A stretch of 22,966 nt of DNA from SYHX01 sp049317645 (GCA_049317645.1 JBMOHV010000028.1:1-22966); one strand, 5' to 3'; counted from the stretch's first letter, positions 15,319 to 22,882 are shown. Numbers and translations are program-made. Notes: generated from the sequence alone by a model not told the origin.

Positions 15319-17268
15319 TTAGACGTCCAGTCGGGCGTAGCGGGCGTTTTGTTCAATAAACTCACGTCGGGGAGGTACTTCATCGCCCATAAGCATCGAG
15401 AATACCCGGTCGGCTTCCGCAGCGCTATCAATCGTGACCCGGCGCAGGGTGCGGGTGTCCGGGTTCATGGTGGTATCCCAGAGTTGCTCCGCGTTCATTT
15501 CTCCCAAACCTTTGTATCGTTGAATGTTAACGGTGCTTTCGGCGGCTCCTTTGGCCAATTCTTTGACGGCGTCCTGACGGTCTTGGTCGTTCCAAGCGTA
15601 GCGCTGTTGAGTGCCTTTTTTGACCAAATAGAGGGGAGGGGTGGCGATGTAGATATGTCCTGATTCAATCAGCGTTTTCATGTACCTAAAAAAGAAGGTA
15701 AGAATCAGGGTGGTGATGTGCGATCCGTCCACATCGGCATCGGTCATGATGATGATTTTGTGGTACCTCAATCGGCTGATGTTAAGGGCCTTTTGGTCTT
15801 CTTCGGTGCCGACTGAAACTCCCAATGCCGTGAAGATGTTACGAATTTCTTCGTTCTCATAAATCTTGTATTCCATGGCCTTCTCCACGTTCAGGATTTT
15901 GCCCCGCAAAGGAAGGATGGCTTGAAAAGCACGGTTCCGGCCCTGCTTGGCCGTTCCACCCGCCGAATCTCCTTCGACCAGGAAAATCTCGCAGAGGGAG
16001 GCATCCCGTTCGGAGCAGTCGGCGAGTTTACCGGGCATGGAATTGCCAGATAACACATTCTTTCGCTGAACCATTTCCCGGGCTTTGCGAGCGGCATGCC
16101 TAGCCGTTGCCGCCAGGATGACCTTGCTGATAATTTGACGGGCCTCCCGAGGGTTTTCTTCCAGGTAATGGGACAGGGCCTCCGATACCGCCGAATGAAC
16201 CGCCCCCATGACCTCGTTGTTCCCGAGTTTGGTTTTGGTTTGACCTTCGAATTGAGGTTCGGCCACTTTGACGGAGATCACCGCGGTGAGTCCTTCCCGA
16301 AAGTCATCGCCCGCAATATCAAATTTGAGTTTGCTGGTCAGTCCCTCTTTGTCGGCGTAGGATTTGAGGGTACGGGTCAAAGCCTGACGAAAACCGGCAA
16401 TATGGGTTCCACCTTCGTGGGTGTTGATGTTGTTTACGTAGGAATGGACGTTCTCGGTGAACGAGGTGTTGTATTGCAAAGCGACCTCTACCGGTACGGG
16501 GCCTTTGGAGTGTTCGATATAGATAGGAGCGGCCAAGAGGGATTCCCTGGTTTGGTCCAAATAGGTTACAAATTCTTGCAGACCTCCTCGCGAAAAAAAC
16601 TCTTCTCTGCGAAAGGTTCCGTCTTCCAAGGGCATGCGCCGGTCTTCCAAGGTCAAGCGGATTCCCTTGTTCAGGTACGCCAACTCCCTCAAACGATTGG
16701 CCAAGGTGGCGTAGTGGTATTCGGTGTGTTGGAAAATCGTCGCATCCGGTTCGAATTCGACGATGGTGCCACGGTCTTCGGTGGTGCCGATTTCGCGTAC
16801 GCTGTATTGGGGTTTGCCGCAGCGGTATTCCTGTTCGTAAACGGTGCCGTTCCGTCGAATTTCGGCGCGCAGGTGGGTGCTCAGGGCGTTGACACAGGAT
16901 ACACCGACCCCGTGCAATCCCCCCGATACCTTGTACGAGTCTTTATCGAACTTGCCCCCGGCGTGCAGGACGGTCATGACCACTTCCAAAGCCGAACGCT
17001 TTTCCTTGATGTGCAGATCGGTGGGGATACCACGCCCGTTGTCCTGGACCCGAATCCGGTTGCCTTCCAAAATACAGACCTGGATCAGGTCGCAATGACC
17101 GGCCATGGCTTCATCGATCGAGTTATCAACGACTTCGTAGACCAGGTGGTGCAAGCCTTTGACCCCGATGTCCCCGATATACATGGCCGGCCTTTTGCGG
17201 ACGGCTTCGAGTCCCTCGAGGACCTGGATATTTTCGGCAGAGTATTGGTTCGAAGACGATGGAATCAT
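15319..17268 (-). CDS. gyrB: DNA gyrase subunit B
   Basis: The ATPase subunit of DNA gyrase, which introduces negative supercoils with GyrA. The N-terminal GHKL ATPase shows the catalytic E45 and N49 in EVVDNSIDEA, DNGRGIP, and the lid glycines SGGLHGVG. The transducer domain follows. The TOPRIM domain has EGDSAGGTAKQGRNR, LPLRGKILNVEKA and the metal-binding DADVDGSHI, and the C-terminus has QRYKGLGEMN. At 649 residues it is the short form without the large insertion of E. coli GyrB. The frame is open up to ATG 17325, giving 19 more residues (MPQAEIRLFDSS); I chose 17268 because IPSSSNQYSAENIQVLEGLEAV matches the usual Bacteroidota N-terminus. First gene of the run gyrB-lolD-recQ-glycosyltransferase. 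Confidence 0.95.
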   Translation of the reverse strand: MIPSSSNQYSAENIQVLEGLEAVRKRPAMYIGDIGVKGLHHLVYEVVDNSIDEAMAGHCDLIQVCILEGNRIRVQDNGRGIPTDLHIKEKRSALEVVMTVLHAGGKFDKDSYKVSGGLHGVGVSCVNALSTHLRAEIRRNGTVYEQEYRCGKPQYSVREIGTTEDRGTIVEFEPDATIFQHTEYHYATLANRLRELAYLNKGIRLTLEDRRMPLEDGTFRREEFFSRGGLQEFVTYLDQTRESLLAAPIYIEHSKGPVPVEVALQYNTSFTENVHSYVNNINTHEGGTHIAGFRQALTRTLKSYADKEGLTSKLKFDIAGDDFREGLTAVISVKVAEPQFEGQTKTKLGNNEVMGAVHSAVSEALSHYLEENPREARQIISKVILAATARHAARKAREMVQRKNVLSGNSMPGKLADCSERDASLCEIFLVEGDSAGGTAKQGRNRAFQAILPLRGKILNVEKAMEYKIYENEEIRNIFTALGVSVGTEEDQKALNISRLRYHKIIIMTDADVDGSHITTLILTFFFRYMKTLIESGHIYIATPPLYLVKKGTQQRYAWNDQDRQDAVKELAKGAAESTVNIQRYKGLGEMNAEQLWDTTMNPDTRTLRRVTIDSAAEADRVFSMLMGDEVPPRREFIEQNARYARLDV

Positions 17269-17298
17269 AGGGGTATGGTGGGGGGCTAAGGAGGAATC

Positions 17299-17316
17299 AA
17301 AAAGCCGGATTTCGGC
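17299..17316 (-). terminator. Weak hairpin plus T-tract between pdhB and gyrB
   Basis: On the minus strand GCCG-AAATC-CGGC is followed directly by TTTTT, like a short intrinsic terminator; the stem may gain two pairs (A-T, G-T). It lies in the 104-base pdhB-gyrB gap, downstream of the possible gyrB box at 17330-17337. It could end pdhB transcripts or act as an attenuator in the gyrB leader. The stem is short, and if gyrB starts at 17325 the sequence is coding. Confidence 0.3.
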
Positions 17317-17329
17317 CTGTGGCATCGCC

Positions 17330-17337
17330 TAAAAATA
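17330..17337 (-). promoter_or_regulatory. Possible -7 promoter box for gyrB
   Basis: Minus strand TATTTTTA matches TAnnTTTG at seven of eight bases and has the same form and TAGG continuation as the box at 9523-9530. It ends four bases before the alternative gyrB ATG (17325) and 61 before the preferred one (17268). No TTG was found at -33 spacing. Confidence 0.35.
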
Positions 17338-17372
17338 AGGCTAGACCTGGCACTTAGGTTGAAAGAAATCCC

Positions 17373-18356
17373 TTATTTGCGGAGGTACATGACCTCTTTG
17401 ACGGCACGGACTACTTTGTCGACCGAAGGAAGGTAGGCCGCAACCAAGGGCATGGAATACGACATCGGTACATCGGCCCCGTTCACCCGGACCACCGGGG
17501 CGTCCAGTTCATCAAAGGCGTCTTTCTGAATTCGGTAGGCGATCTCCGAAGAAACCGAGGCAAAAGGCCAACTTTCATCCACCACCACCATGCGGTGGGT
17601 TTTGCGGACGCTTTGGAGCAGGGTCGCATGGTCCAGCGGGCGGATGCTTCGGAGGTCAATGACTTCGGCGCTGATGCCCTCGGCTTCCAGCGCTTCGGCG
17701 GCGGCCAGGACGACTTTCATCATTTTGTTGTAAGAAACCAAGGTGACATCCGATCCACTGCGCTTGATATCCGCCAGACCGATAGGAATGAGGTATTCGC
17801 CGTCTGGAACCAAGCCCTTGTCACCGTACATCTGCTCGGATTCCATGAAAATGACCGGATCCTCGTCCCGGATGGCGGATTTGAGGAGACCCTTGGCATC
17901 CGCCGGGTTGCTGGGCGAAACGACTTTGAGCCCTGGAACATTGGCGTACCAGCTTTCGAAAACCTGGGAATGCTGGGCGGCCAAGGAACCAGCCGAGCCC
18001 GATGGTCCTCTAAAAACGATGGGGACCGAAACCTGCCCACCCGACATGTTCAGCATTTTGGCGGCGGAATTGACGATTTGGTCAATGGCCACCAGCGAAA
18101 AATTAAAGGTCATGAACTCAATGACCGGGCGCAGTCCGTTCATGGCGGCCCCGACCCCAATCCCGGCAAATCCGAGCTCCGCGATGGGGGTGTCAATGAC
18201 TCTTTTGGCGCCGAATTCATCCAACAGTCCTTGACTCACCTTGTAGGCTCCGTTGTATTCCGCCACCTCTTCGCCCATGAGAAATACGCGGTCATCCCGC
18301 AGCATTTCTTCCCTTAGGGCCTCCCTTAGGGCCTCTCGATATGCAATTTCCCTCAT
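17373..18356 (-). CDS. pdhB: Pyruvate dehydrogenase E1 component subunit beta
   Basis: The beta subunit of the heterotetrameric E1 enzyme, which with E1-alpha decarboxylates pyruvate using thiamine diphosphate and feeds the pyruvate dehydrogenase complex. The 327-residue length is normal. Conserved features include FLMGEEVAEYNGAYKVSQGL (the ThDP-activating glutamate region), RVIDTPIAELGFAGIGVGAA, EFMTFNFSLVAIDQIVNSAAK, FRGPSGSAG-AAQHSQ and ESEQMYG, and the C-terminal transketolase domain (LRSIRPLD, VVVDESWPFASVSSEI). The start ATG at 18356 matches the family N-terminus (MREIAYREAL). The alpha subunit gene is not adjacent, a separation seen in other Bacteroidota. A -7 box lies 19 bases upstream of the start. 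Related branched-chain E1-beta subunits are a less likely alternative. Confidence 0.93.
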   Translation of the reverse strand: MREIAYREALREALREEMLRDDRVFLMGEEVAEYNGAYKVSQGLLDEFGAKRVIDTPIAELGFAGIGVGAAMNGLRPVIEFMTFNFSLVAIDQIVNSAAKMLNMSGGQVSVPIVFRGPSGSAGSLAAQHSQVFESWYANVPGLKVVSPSNPADAKGLLKSAIRDEDPVIFMESEQMYGDKGLVPDGEYLIPIGLADIKRSGSDVTLVSYNKMMKVVLAAAEALEAEGISAEVIDLRSIRPLDHATLLQSVRKTHRMVVVDESWPFASVSSEIAYRIQKDAFDELDAPVVRVNGADVPMSYSMPLVAAYLPSVDKVVRAVKEVMYLRK

Positions 18357-18363
18357 ACTTGGT

Positions 18364-18428
18364 TTTTAAGCGGTGCAAAAATACGCTTTTTTGGACCTTC
18401 CTCAGGGTTCTTTTAAGCGGTTTTTAAG
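18364..18428. repeat. Direct repeats TTTTAAGCGGT in the pdhB divergent promoter region
   Basis: TTTTAAGCGGT occurs at 18364-18374 and 18411-18421, and the overlapping 10-mer GGTTTTTAAG occurs at 18361-18370 and 18419-18428, so TTTTAAG appears three times in 65 bases. The first copy lies between the pdhB -7 box and its ATG; the others lie just upstream of the -33 element of the divergent gene. The layout resembles a set of operator sites; no binding protein can be named. Confidence 0.55.
18376..18383 (-). promoter_or_regulatory. Bacteroidota -7 promoter box for pdhB
   Basis: Minus strand TATTTTTG is an exact TAnnTTTG match, 19 bases upstream of the pdhB ATG. No TTG is found at the usual -33 distance. 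It is the same octamer as the one upstream of the OmpA-TPR lipoprotein gene. Confidence 0.5.
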
Positions 18429-18434
18429 GGTTTT

Positions 18435-18468
18435 TTTGAACACGGCGAAGGTTCCTGGGGTACTTTTG
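18435..18468 (+). promoter_or_regulatory. Bacteroidota-type promoter (-33 TTTG, -7 TACTTTTG) for the small membrane protein gene
   Basis: TTTG at 18435-18438 and TACTTTTG at 18461-18468 (exact TAnnTTTG) are separated by 22 bases, inside the 17-23 base range for this phylum. Three bases after the box comes GTG at 18472, so the mRNA would be leaderless or nearly so. This decides the start chosen for the gene. Confidence 0.6.
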
Positions 18469-18471
18469 GGT

Positions 18472-18963
18472 GTGCGCAAATCGCTTCAAATCCTGATCGC
18501 TAGTCTGACCATCCTGCTGGGCGGGGTGGTGGTTTATTGGGCGGAGCAATACGAGCAATCCCATCGGCTGGCCTGTGTTCGGGTCATCACCCCGGCAGAG
18601 TTCGTGACGGAGGGTGTTACCATCGGCCAAGCAGGTCAAAGCGCCTGTTTGCTATCGCCTGCCCTGCGTTCCCTCACCGATTCGACCGGGGCTCTGCTTG
18701 TGAGCCTGGCCCCCGGTGCGTCAAGCGAAGGGCCCACCTGGATCGATTGGCTGCCAGTGGATTCCACCCGTTGGGCCCATATCCTTCAATACCGGAGTGG
18801 GCAGGCCTCCTTTGCTATAAACCTTCAAATGCAAACCCTCGCCAAAACGATACGCCAAAGAGGCTTGAAGAGGGTCGTGCTCTTGATCCCAGAAGAACAT
18901 CGTCAGGCGTGGTTGCAAGCTTTGGGCCGATCCCTCGTTCTAGAGGTATGCCCTTCGTCTTAA
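18472..18963 (+). CDS. Unknown small protein with N-terminal membrane anchor
   Basis: I do not recognise this protein. From GTG 18472 it has 163 residues: a short positive start (VRKS), one hydrophobic segment (about 5-21, LQILIASLTILLGGVVVYW), and a soluble remainder probably facing the periplasm. No lipobox, repeat or catalytic motif is evident. The C-terminal third (LAKTIRQRGLKRVVLLIPEEHR) suggests an alpha/beta fold. The frame is open back to GTG 18373, which would add 33 residues, but that start lies before the promoter at 18435-18468, and the anchor then would not be N-terminal. The stop is inside a -7 box for the following T9SS cargo gene, which starts 25 bases downstream on the same strand. 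Whether the two are functionally linked cannot be told from sequence. Confidence 0.62.
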   Translation: MRKSLQILIASLTILLGGVVVYWAEQYEQSHRLACVRVITPAEFVTEGVTIGQAGQSACLLSPALRSLTDSTGALLVSLAPGASSEGPTWIDWLPVDSTRWAHILQYRSGQASFAINLQMQTLAKTIRQRGLKRVVLLIPEEHRQAWLQALGRSLVLEVCPSS

Positions 18964-18968
18964 TTTTG
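18961..18968 (+). promoter_or_regulatory. Bacteroidota -7 box for the T9SS cargo gene, overlapping the preceding stop codon
   Basis: TAATTTTG is an exact TAnnTTTG match, and its first three bases are the TAA stop of the upstream gene. The cargo-protein ATG is 20 bases downstream. I see no TTG at 17-23 bases upstream, so the element may be weak or fortuitous. Confidence 0.4.
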
Positions 18969-18988
18969 GTCCTTTCAATCCGTATGTT

Positions 18989-21900
18989 ATGAAAATTGCG
19001 CCGGCTCTTGCCAACGCTCGCTTGTTGGGGTGGGTGTTTTGTTGGGCTGTCGGCTTCCTGGCTCTTCCGTGGACGGTCGTGGCCCATGGGATCCCTACGG
19101 GCAGCCGTCCAACCTCGGCAGGATCTGCAGCAAACGGCCTGATACCCAACCGAGGCCAATGGCCCGACGAGGTCCTAGCCCATGCCGATTTGCCGGGTCT
19201 GCGGCTTTTTGTTCAGGCGGATGGTTTGCGTTGGGTGGCCTACCAGAACGATGGTTGCCACGGGGGTCATACCGAAACAGGATTGCACGGGGTGGACCCA
19301 TCCCGCCATTTGCGGGGCCATGCCTGGGAGCAGCGCTTTCCAGGGGCCCGTGCTCAGCGTTCAACCATGCAAAGCGCGGACAGCCTGGCCTATCCCGTTC
19401 ATTACATCCGGGGTTCTCAACCCCAAAACTGGGCCCAGGACCTTTACCCGGTGCGTGAACTCCGTTTTCCGGATTTTTATCCGGGTATCGATTGGGTCCT
19501 GCGCATGGATGGGGAATTCAAGTACGAGTTTCATGTGAGGCCGGGCGCAGATCCGGCGCAGATCCGCATGCAGGTCCGCGGTGTGCCGCAGCGCCTGGAT
19601 GCTTCGGGTCGCTTGGTCTACACGGCCGAGATAGGGGATTATATCGAAGAGGCCCCGGTATCGTGGACCTTGAAGTCGGATGGAATCACCAAAGTGCCGG
19701 TGGCCTCCGCTTGGGTTCAAAAAAAAGGAAACTGGCAATACCAAACAGGGCCCTATTCTTCGGATGAAGTTCTGGTCCTGGACCCCCGAATGATAGGCGC
19801 CACCTACAGTGGATCGGGGGTGGATAATTGGGGCTTTACAGCAACCTACGACAACGCGGGAAATATGTATCTGGGCGGTATTGCCTTTGGTCCTGGTTAT
19901 CCCACGACCCTGGGGGCCTTTGGCTTTGCCCCCGGTCAGAGTCAACCCTCCGGGAACCCTGGTTTTTATTACGATGTGACGTTGACCAAATTTTCACCCA
20001 ACGGTGGTCAAGTCCTATTCAGCACCTATCTGGGCGGGTTGGGCCAAGAACGACCCTCGTCCTTGATTTTTGATGAGAATGCCCAGTCCTTGCTGGTCTT
20101 TGGTCGGACCAATTCGGCCAACTTTCCCATAACGGCCGGGGCCTATCAGCCAGCCCTCAGTGGATCGTATGATTTGTTTGTAACACGACTTTCATCATCG
20201 GGTTCCTTGTTGGCCTCCACCTACCTGGGCGGATCAGGGGCCGAAGGAACCAATTCGGTGGGCACGCCCTACACCACATCGTCCCTTCAATTTAATTACG
20301 GAGATGATAGCAGAGGAGAAGTGGTGGTGGCCCCGAACGGCGATGTTTTGTTGGTGTCCAATACCCAATCGGCCAATTTCCCTGTTACATCGGTGACAGG
20401 AACCTTGCAGGCCACCTTTGGGGGTTCCATGGACGGGGTGGTGGCTCGATTATCTCCGAATCTTAACCAATTGTTGTTTTCGACCTATTTGGGGGGTGGC
20501 AGCATGGACGCAGCCTATGCCATCAAGCCAGGTGGTGGCGATACGGTCTTTGTGGCCGGTGCGACCTTTAGCCAGACGACTTTTTTTCCGAACCATGCCC
20601 GGGGTTATGACCTGAGCCACAACGGCCAAGCGGACGGGTATGTCATGATGATACGGACCGGCAATCCGCCCTTTAGCCAGCCCCAACTGGTTTCGCTGAC
20701 CTATTGCGGGACCACGTCTTACGATCAGAATTTTCTCCTGGAACGGGATAACCGCGGGCATATTTATGTCGCGGGTGTCAGCATGGGTAACATTAATCAA
20801 AGTGGAACCCGGTGGTTTCAGGCGGGTGCCAAACATTATATACAGAAGTACAGCCCCTTTTTGGATAGTCTTTATTGGTCCGCTCCGGTGGGCTTGCCTT
20901 TCTTGAACGGGGTCCCCCAATCGGCCGGGCCGGCCTTGTCGCTGACGGCCTTTTTGGTGGATCGTTGTGGCAAAATTTACCTGAGTGGCTGGGGAGGGGA
21001 TTTGAATTCCACCTTTAATTCTAGCATTCAAACCATGCGGGGTTTGCCCATCACGGCCAATGCCTTGCAGCCCGGAACCACCGGAAGCGATATGTACCTT
21101 TTGGTCCTGGCGCCGGATGCCGATACCTTGGTTTACGCTACTTATTTGGGCGGGTCGATATCGGAGGAACATGTGGACGGTGGAACGAGTCGTTTTTCGC
21201 CCGAAGGCATTGTTTATCACGCCGTTTGTGCGGGCTGCCGAGGCAATTCGGATTTTCCGGTGACCTCCTCGGCTGTCTATCCCTTCAACCAATCCAGTAA
21301 CTGCAATGCATTGATATTCAAACTGGATTTGGAGCTGGTGCGACCCAGAGCGGGCATACGCATGACCCCATCGGATACCAATATTTGTGTGGGTTCTCCG
21401 ATTCGTTTTGAAAATACGGGTACCACTGGATCTTCGGTTTGGTGGACCATTGGAACCATCGGTCAACCTCCGGTTCATAGCGCGCAGACTTCGTCCACCC
21501 AATACACGTTTACAACACCGGGTACCTACCGCGTTCGTTTGGTGGTCGAGGGTTGTCAACAATTTGATACCACCTTCAAAACGGTGGTGGTCACACCTCC
21601 GCCTGTTATCACCAAATATGCACCACCGACCTCCTGTCCTGGCGATACGGTTTGGTTGCGGGTGGATTCGCTGGATGCCTCCGGGGGGCTTCTTTCCATT
21701 ACCTGGGTGGCCGATCCGTTTTTGTTACCGGGAGCACCGGGCTTGTTCCGCCGCAGGGCTGTTGTGACCGGAACACGGTGGTTTTATTTCGATGTTATTT
21801 CGGCTTCTGGATGTGTATTGCGGGACAGTCTGAGGGCCAGGACCATGGCCCCCAAAGAGGTCTTTGGGGACGATACATTGCGCTGGTGTTGGGACGGCAG

Positions 21901-22813
21901 CCAGGCTTTGCAGCCTTTGGCTGGATTTCGGTCCTATCGATGGTTGAGTGATGTCGAAATCACGAACCAAAACCAAACCGTCCAGAATTTCAGCCTCCTT
22001 CAGCCCCGTTGGGTTTATTGCCGCGCTTACGATGACACGTGTTTTCATTTGGATTCGGTGTATCTCTTACCGGAAATTACCGCCACGGTCAGCCTAGGTC
22101 CGGACCTCTTTTTTTGTCAGCAAATCAATCGAAACTTGGTGCCTACGGGGGGGCTCACCTACGAATGGTCCGATGGCAGTACCGGCAGCACGTACAACTT
22201 GAATGCAGGTGGCAGTGGATTTGTTTGGGTCATTGCCCGGGATGCCTTCGGTTGCCGTAGCCTTCCCGACACCCTTTATTTTTACGAAGACCCGGTTTCT
22301 GCAGCGATTTCGATCAGCCCATCGGATACTGCCTTTGCTCCACAGGCCGTTTATTTTACCAACCAGTTTTCTGCTAACATTGATTCGGTTTATTGGTTTT
22401 TTGGAGATGGCAACAGCAGTTCTTCCTTTAATCCAGCGCACTCCTACACCGATACTGGAACTTTTTACGGGTATATGCTGGCCTTTTCGACCCGATCCGG
22501 CTGCAGGGATAGCATTCCCTTTGTTTTGGTGGTGGATACGGTGGTGATGGATTTCCCCAATGCCTTTCTTCCGGAAACGGAGGGGGTGAATGCATTGTTT
22601 CGCTCCTTTACACGGAACCTTCGAACCCTTGATTTTCGGGTCTACGATCGATGGGGTCAAAAAATCTTTGAAACCACCAACCTGGATGTGCTTTGGGATG
22701 GTACCCAGGGAGGAAAGGCGGTGATGCCGGGCACCTATGTCTACACCGCGGACGGAATTGGCAAAAACGGAGCCGATTATTTTCGAAAAGGCTTGATTCA
22801 CGTCGTTCGGTAG
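18989..22813 (+). CDS. Large secreted SBBP/PKD protein with type B T9SS sorting domain
   Basis: A 1274-residue exported protein. Residues 1-33 form a signal peptide (MKIAPALAN, a hydrophobic core, VVAHG). Residues about 48-260 contain the N-terminal domain that commonly precedes SBBP propellers in this phylum (LIPNRGQWPDEV, FPDFYPGIDWVLRMDGEFKY). About 263-780 is a beta-propeller of SBBP repeats, with TYLGG marks near 345, 409, 497 and 717 and paired SANFP segments. About 789-1180 holds several PKD/Ig-like domains, the last with WFFGDGNSSS. The final ~90 residues (from FPNAFLP, 1188) are the gliding-motility-associated C-terminal domain: VYDRWGQKIFET, VLWDGT and GTYVYTADG. That domain directs secretion through T9SS to the cell surface. 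Probably an adhesin-like or surface-structure protein; ligand unknown. Cysteine pairs in the PKD region may form disulfides. Confidence 0.9.
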   Translation: MKIAPALANARLLGWVFCWAVGFLALPWTVVAHGIPTGSRPTSAGSAANGLIPNRGQWPDEVLAHADLPGLRLFVQADGLRWVAYQNDGCHGGHTETGLHGVDPSRHLRGHAWEQRFPGARAQRSTMQSADSLAYPVHYIRGSQPQNWAQDLYPVRELRFPDFYPGIDWVLRMDGEFKYEFHVRPGADPAQIRMQVRGVPQRLDASGRLVYTAEIGDYIEEAPVSWTLKSDGITKVPVASAWVQKKGNWQYQTGPYSSDEVLVLDPRMIGATYSGSGVDNWGFTATYDNAGNMYLGGIAFGPGYPTTLGAFGFAPGQSQPSGNPGFYYDVTLTKFSPNGGQVLFSTYLGGLGQERPSSLIFDENAQSLLVFGRTNSANFPITAGAYQPALSGSYDLFVTRLSSSGSLLASTYLGGSGAEGTNSVGTPYTTSSLQFNYGDDSRGEVVVAPNGDVLLVSNTQSANFPVTSVTGTLQATFGGSMDGVVARLSPNLNQLLFSTYLGGGSMDAAYAIKPGGGDTVFVAGATFSQTTFFPNHARGYDLSHNGQADGYVMMIRTGNPPFSQPQLVSLTYCGTTSYDQNFLLERDNRGHIYVAGVSMGNINQSGTRWFQAGAKHYIQKYSPFLDSLYWSAPVGLPFLNGVPQSAGPALSLTAFLVDRCGKIYLSGWGGDLNSTFNSSIQTMRGLPITANALQPGTTGSDMYLLVLAPDADTLVYATYLGGSISEEHVDGGTSRFSPEGIVYHAVCAGCRGNSDFPVTSSAVYPFNQSSNCNALIFKLDLELVRPRAGIRMTPSDTNICVGSPIRFENTGTTGSSVWWTIGTIGQPPVHSAQTSSTQYTFTTPGTYRVRLVVEGCQQFDTTFKTVVVTPPPVITKYAPPTSCPGDTVWLRVDSLDASGGLLSITWVADPFLLPGAPGLFRRRAVVTGTRWFYFDVISASGCVLRDSLRARTMAPKEVFGDDTLRWCWDGSQALQPLAGFRSYRWLSDVEITNQNQTVQNFSLLQPRWVYCRAYDDTCFHLDSVYLLPEITATVSLGPDLFFCQQINRNLVPTGGLTYEWSDGSTGSTYNLNAGGSGFVWVIARDAFGCRSLPDTLYFYEDPVSAAISISPSDTAFAPQAVYFTNQFSANIDSVYWFFGDGNSSSSFNPAHSYTDTGTFYGYMLAFSTRSGCRDSIPFVLVVDTVVMDFPNAFLPETEGVNALFRSFTRNLRTLDFRVYDRWGQKIFETTNLDVLWDGTQGGKAVMPGTYVYTADGIGKNGADYFRKGLIHVVR

Positions 22814-22835
22814 GTTTTTTTTGGCCTTGGGCGGG

Positions 22836-22843
22836 TATATTTG
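22836..22843 (+). promoter_or_regulatory. -7 promoter box upstream of tRNA-Lys
   Basis: TATATTTG is an exact TAnnTTTG match, 55 bases before the tRNA. The nearest TTTG (22820-22823) is only 12 bases upstream, so no proper -33 element is seen. The run of eight T at 22815-22822 follows the cargo gene stop without an obvious stem. Confidence 0.45.
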
Positions 22844-22845
22844 CG

Positions 22846-22882
22846 CCTCCATGCGGGAGGGTTGAGGGACCCACAGCGGGTC
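22846..22882 (+). promoter_or_regulatory. Two short hairpins in the tRNA-Lys leader
   Basis: CCTCC-ATGCG-GGAGG (22846-22860) and GACCC-ACAGC-GGGTC (22868-22882) are two perfect 5-base-pair stems, each with a 5-base loop, separated by 7 bases. They lie between the -7 box and the tRNA, so they would be part of the precursor leader removed by RNase P. No T-tract follows, so they are not typical terminators. Confidence 0.4.

Noticed and set aside
16096..17289. 397-codon open frame on the plus strand opposite gyrB
   Set aside because: It lies antisense to a strongly conserved gene, its translation is rich in F/G/V without domain order, and such mirror frames recur throughout this GC-rich window.
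17288..17294. AAGGAGG on the plus strand, resembling a Shine-Dalgarno site
   Set aside because: No plus-strand gene starts downstream of it; it lies in the minus-strand pdhB-gyrB gap.
18311..18334. Perfect 12-base tandem repeat at the 5' end of pdhB (REALREALREE)
   Set aside because: The pdhB N-terminus has the same length as in relatives, so this is codon coincidence on a naturally similar helix rather than a duplication.
18373..18471. N-terminal extension of the small membrane protein from GTG 18373
   Set aside because: It would begin before the promoter, overlap the pdhB -7 box and bury the membrane anchor; GTG 18472 fits the promoter and topology better.
19545..19566. Tandem 11-base repeat GCGCAGATCCG in the T9SS cargo gene
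   Set aside because: The unit is not a multiple of three and the encoded GADPAQIR resembles a conserved motif of this N-terminal domain, so a recent duplication is unlikely.
20450..21562. 370-codon open frame on the minus strand inside the T9SS cargo gene
   Set aside because: Antisense to an unmistakable domain-bearing coding region; the translation has no recognisable motif.
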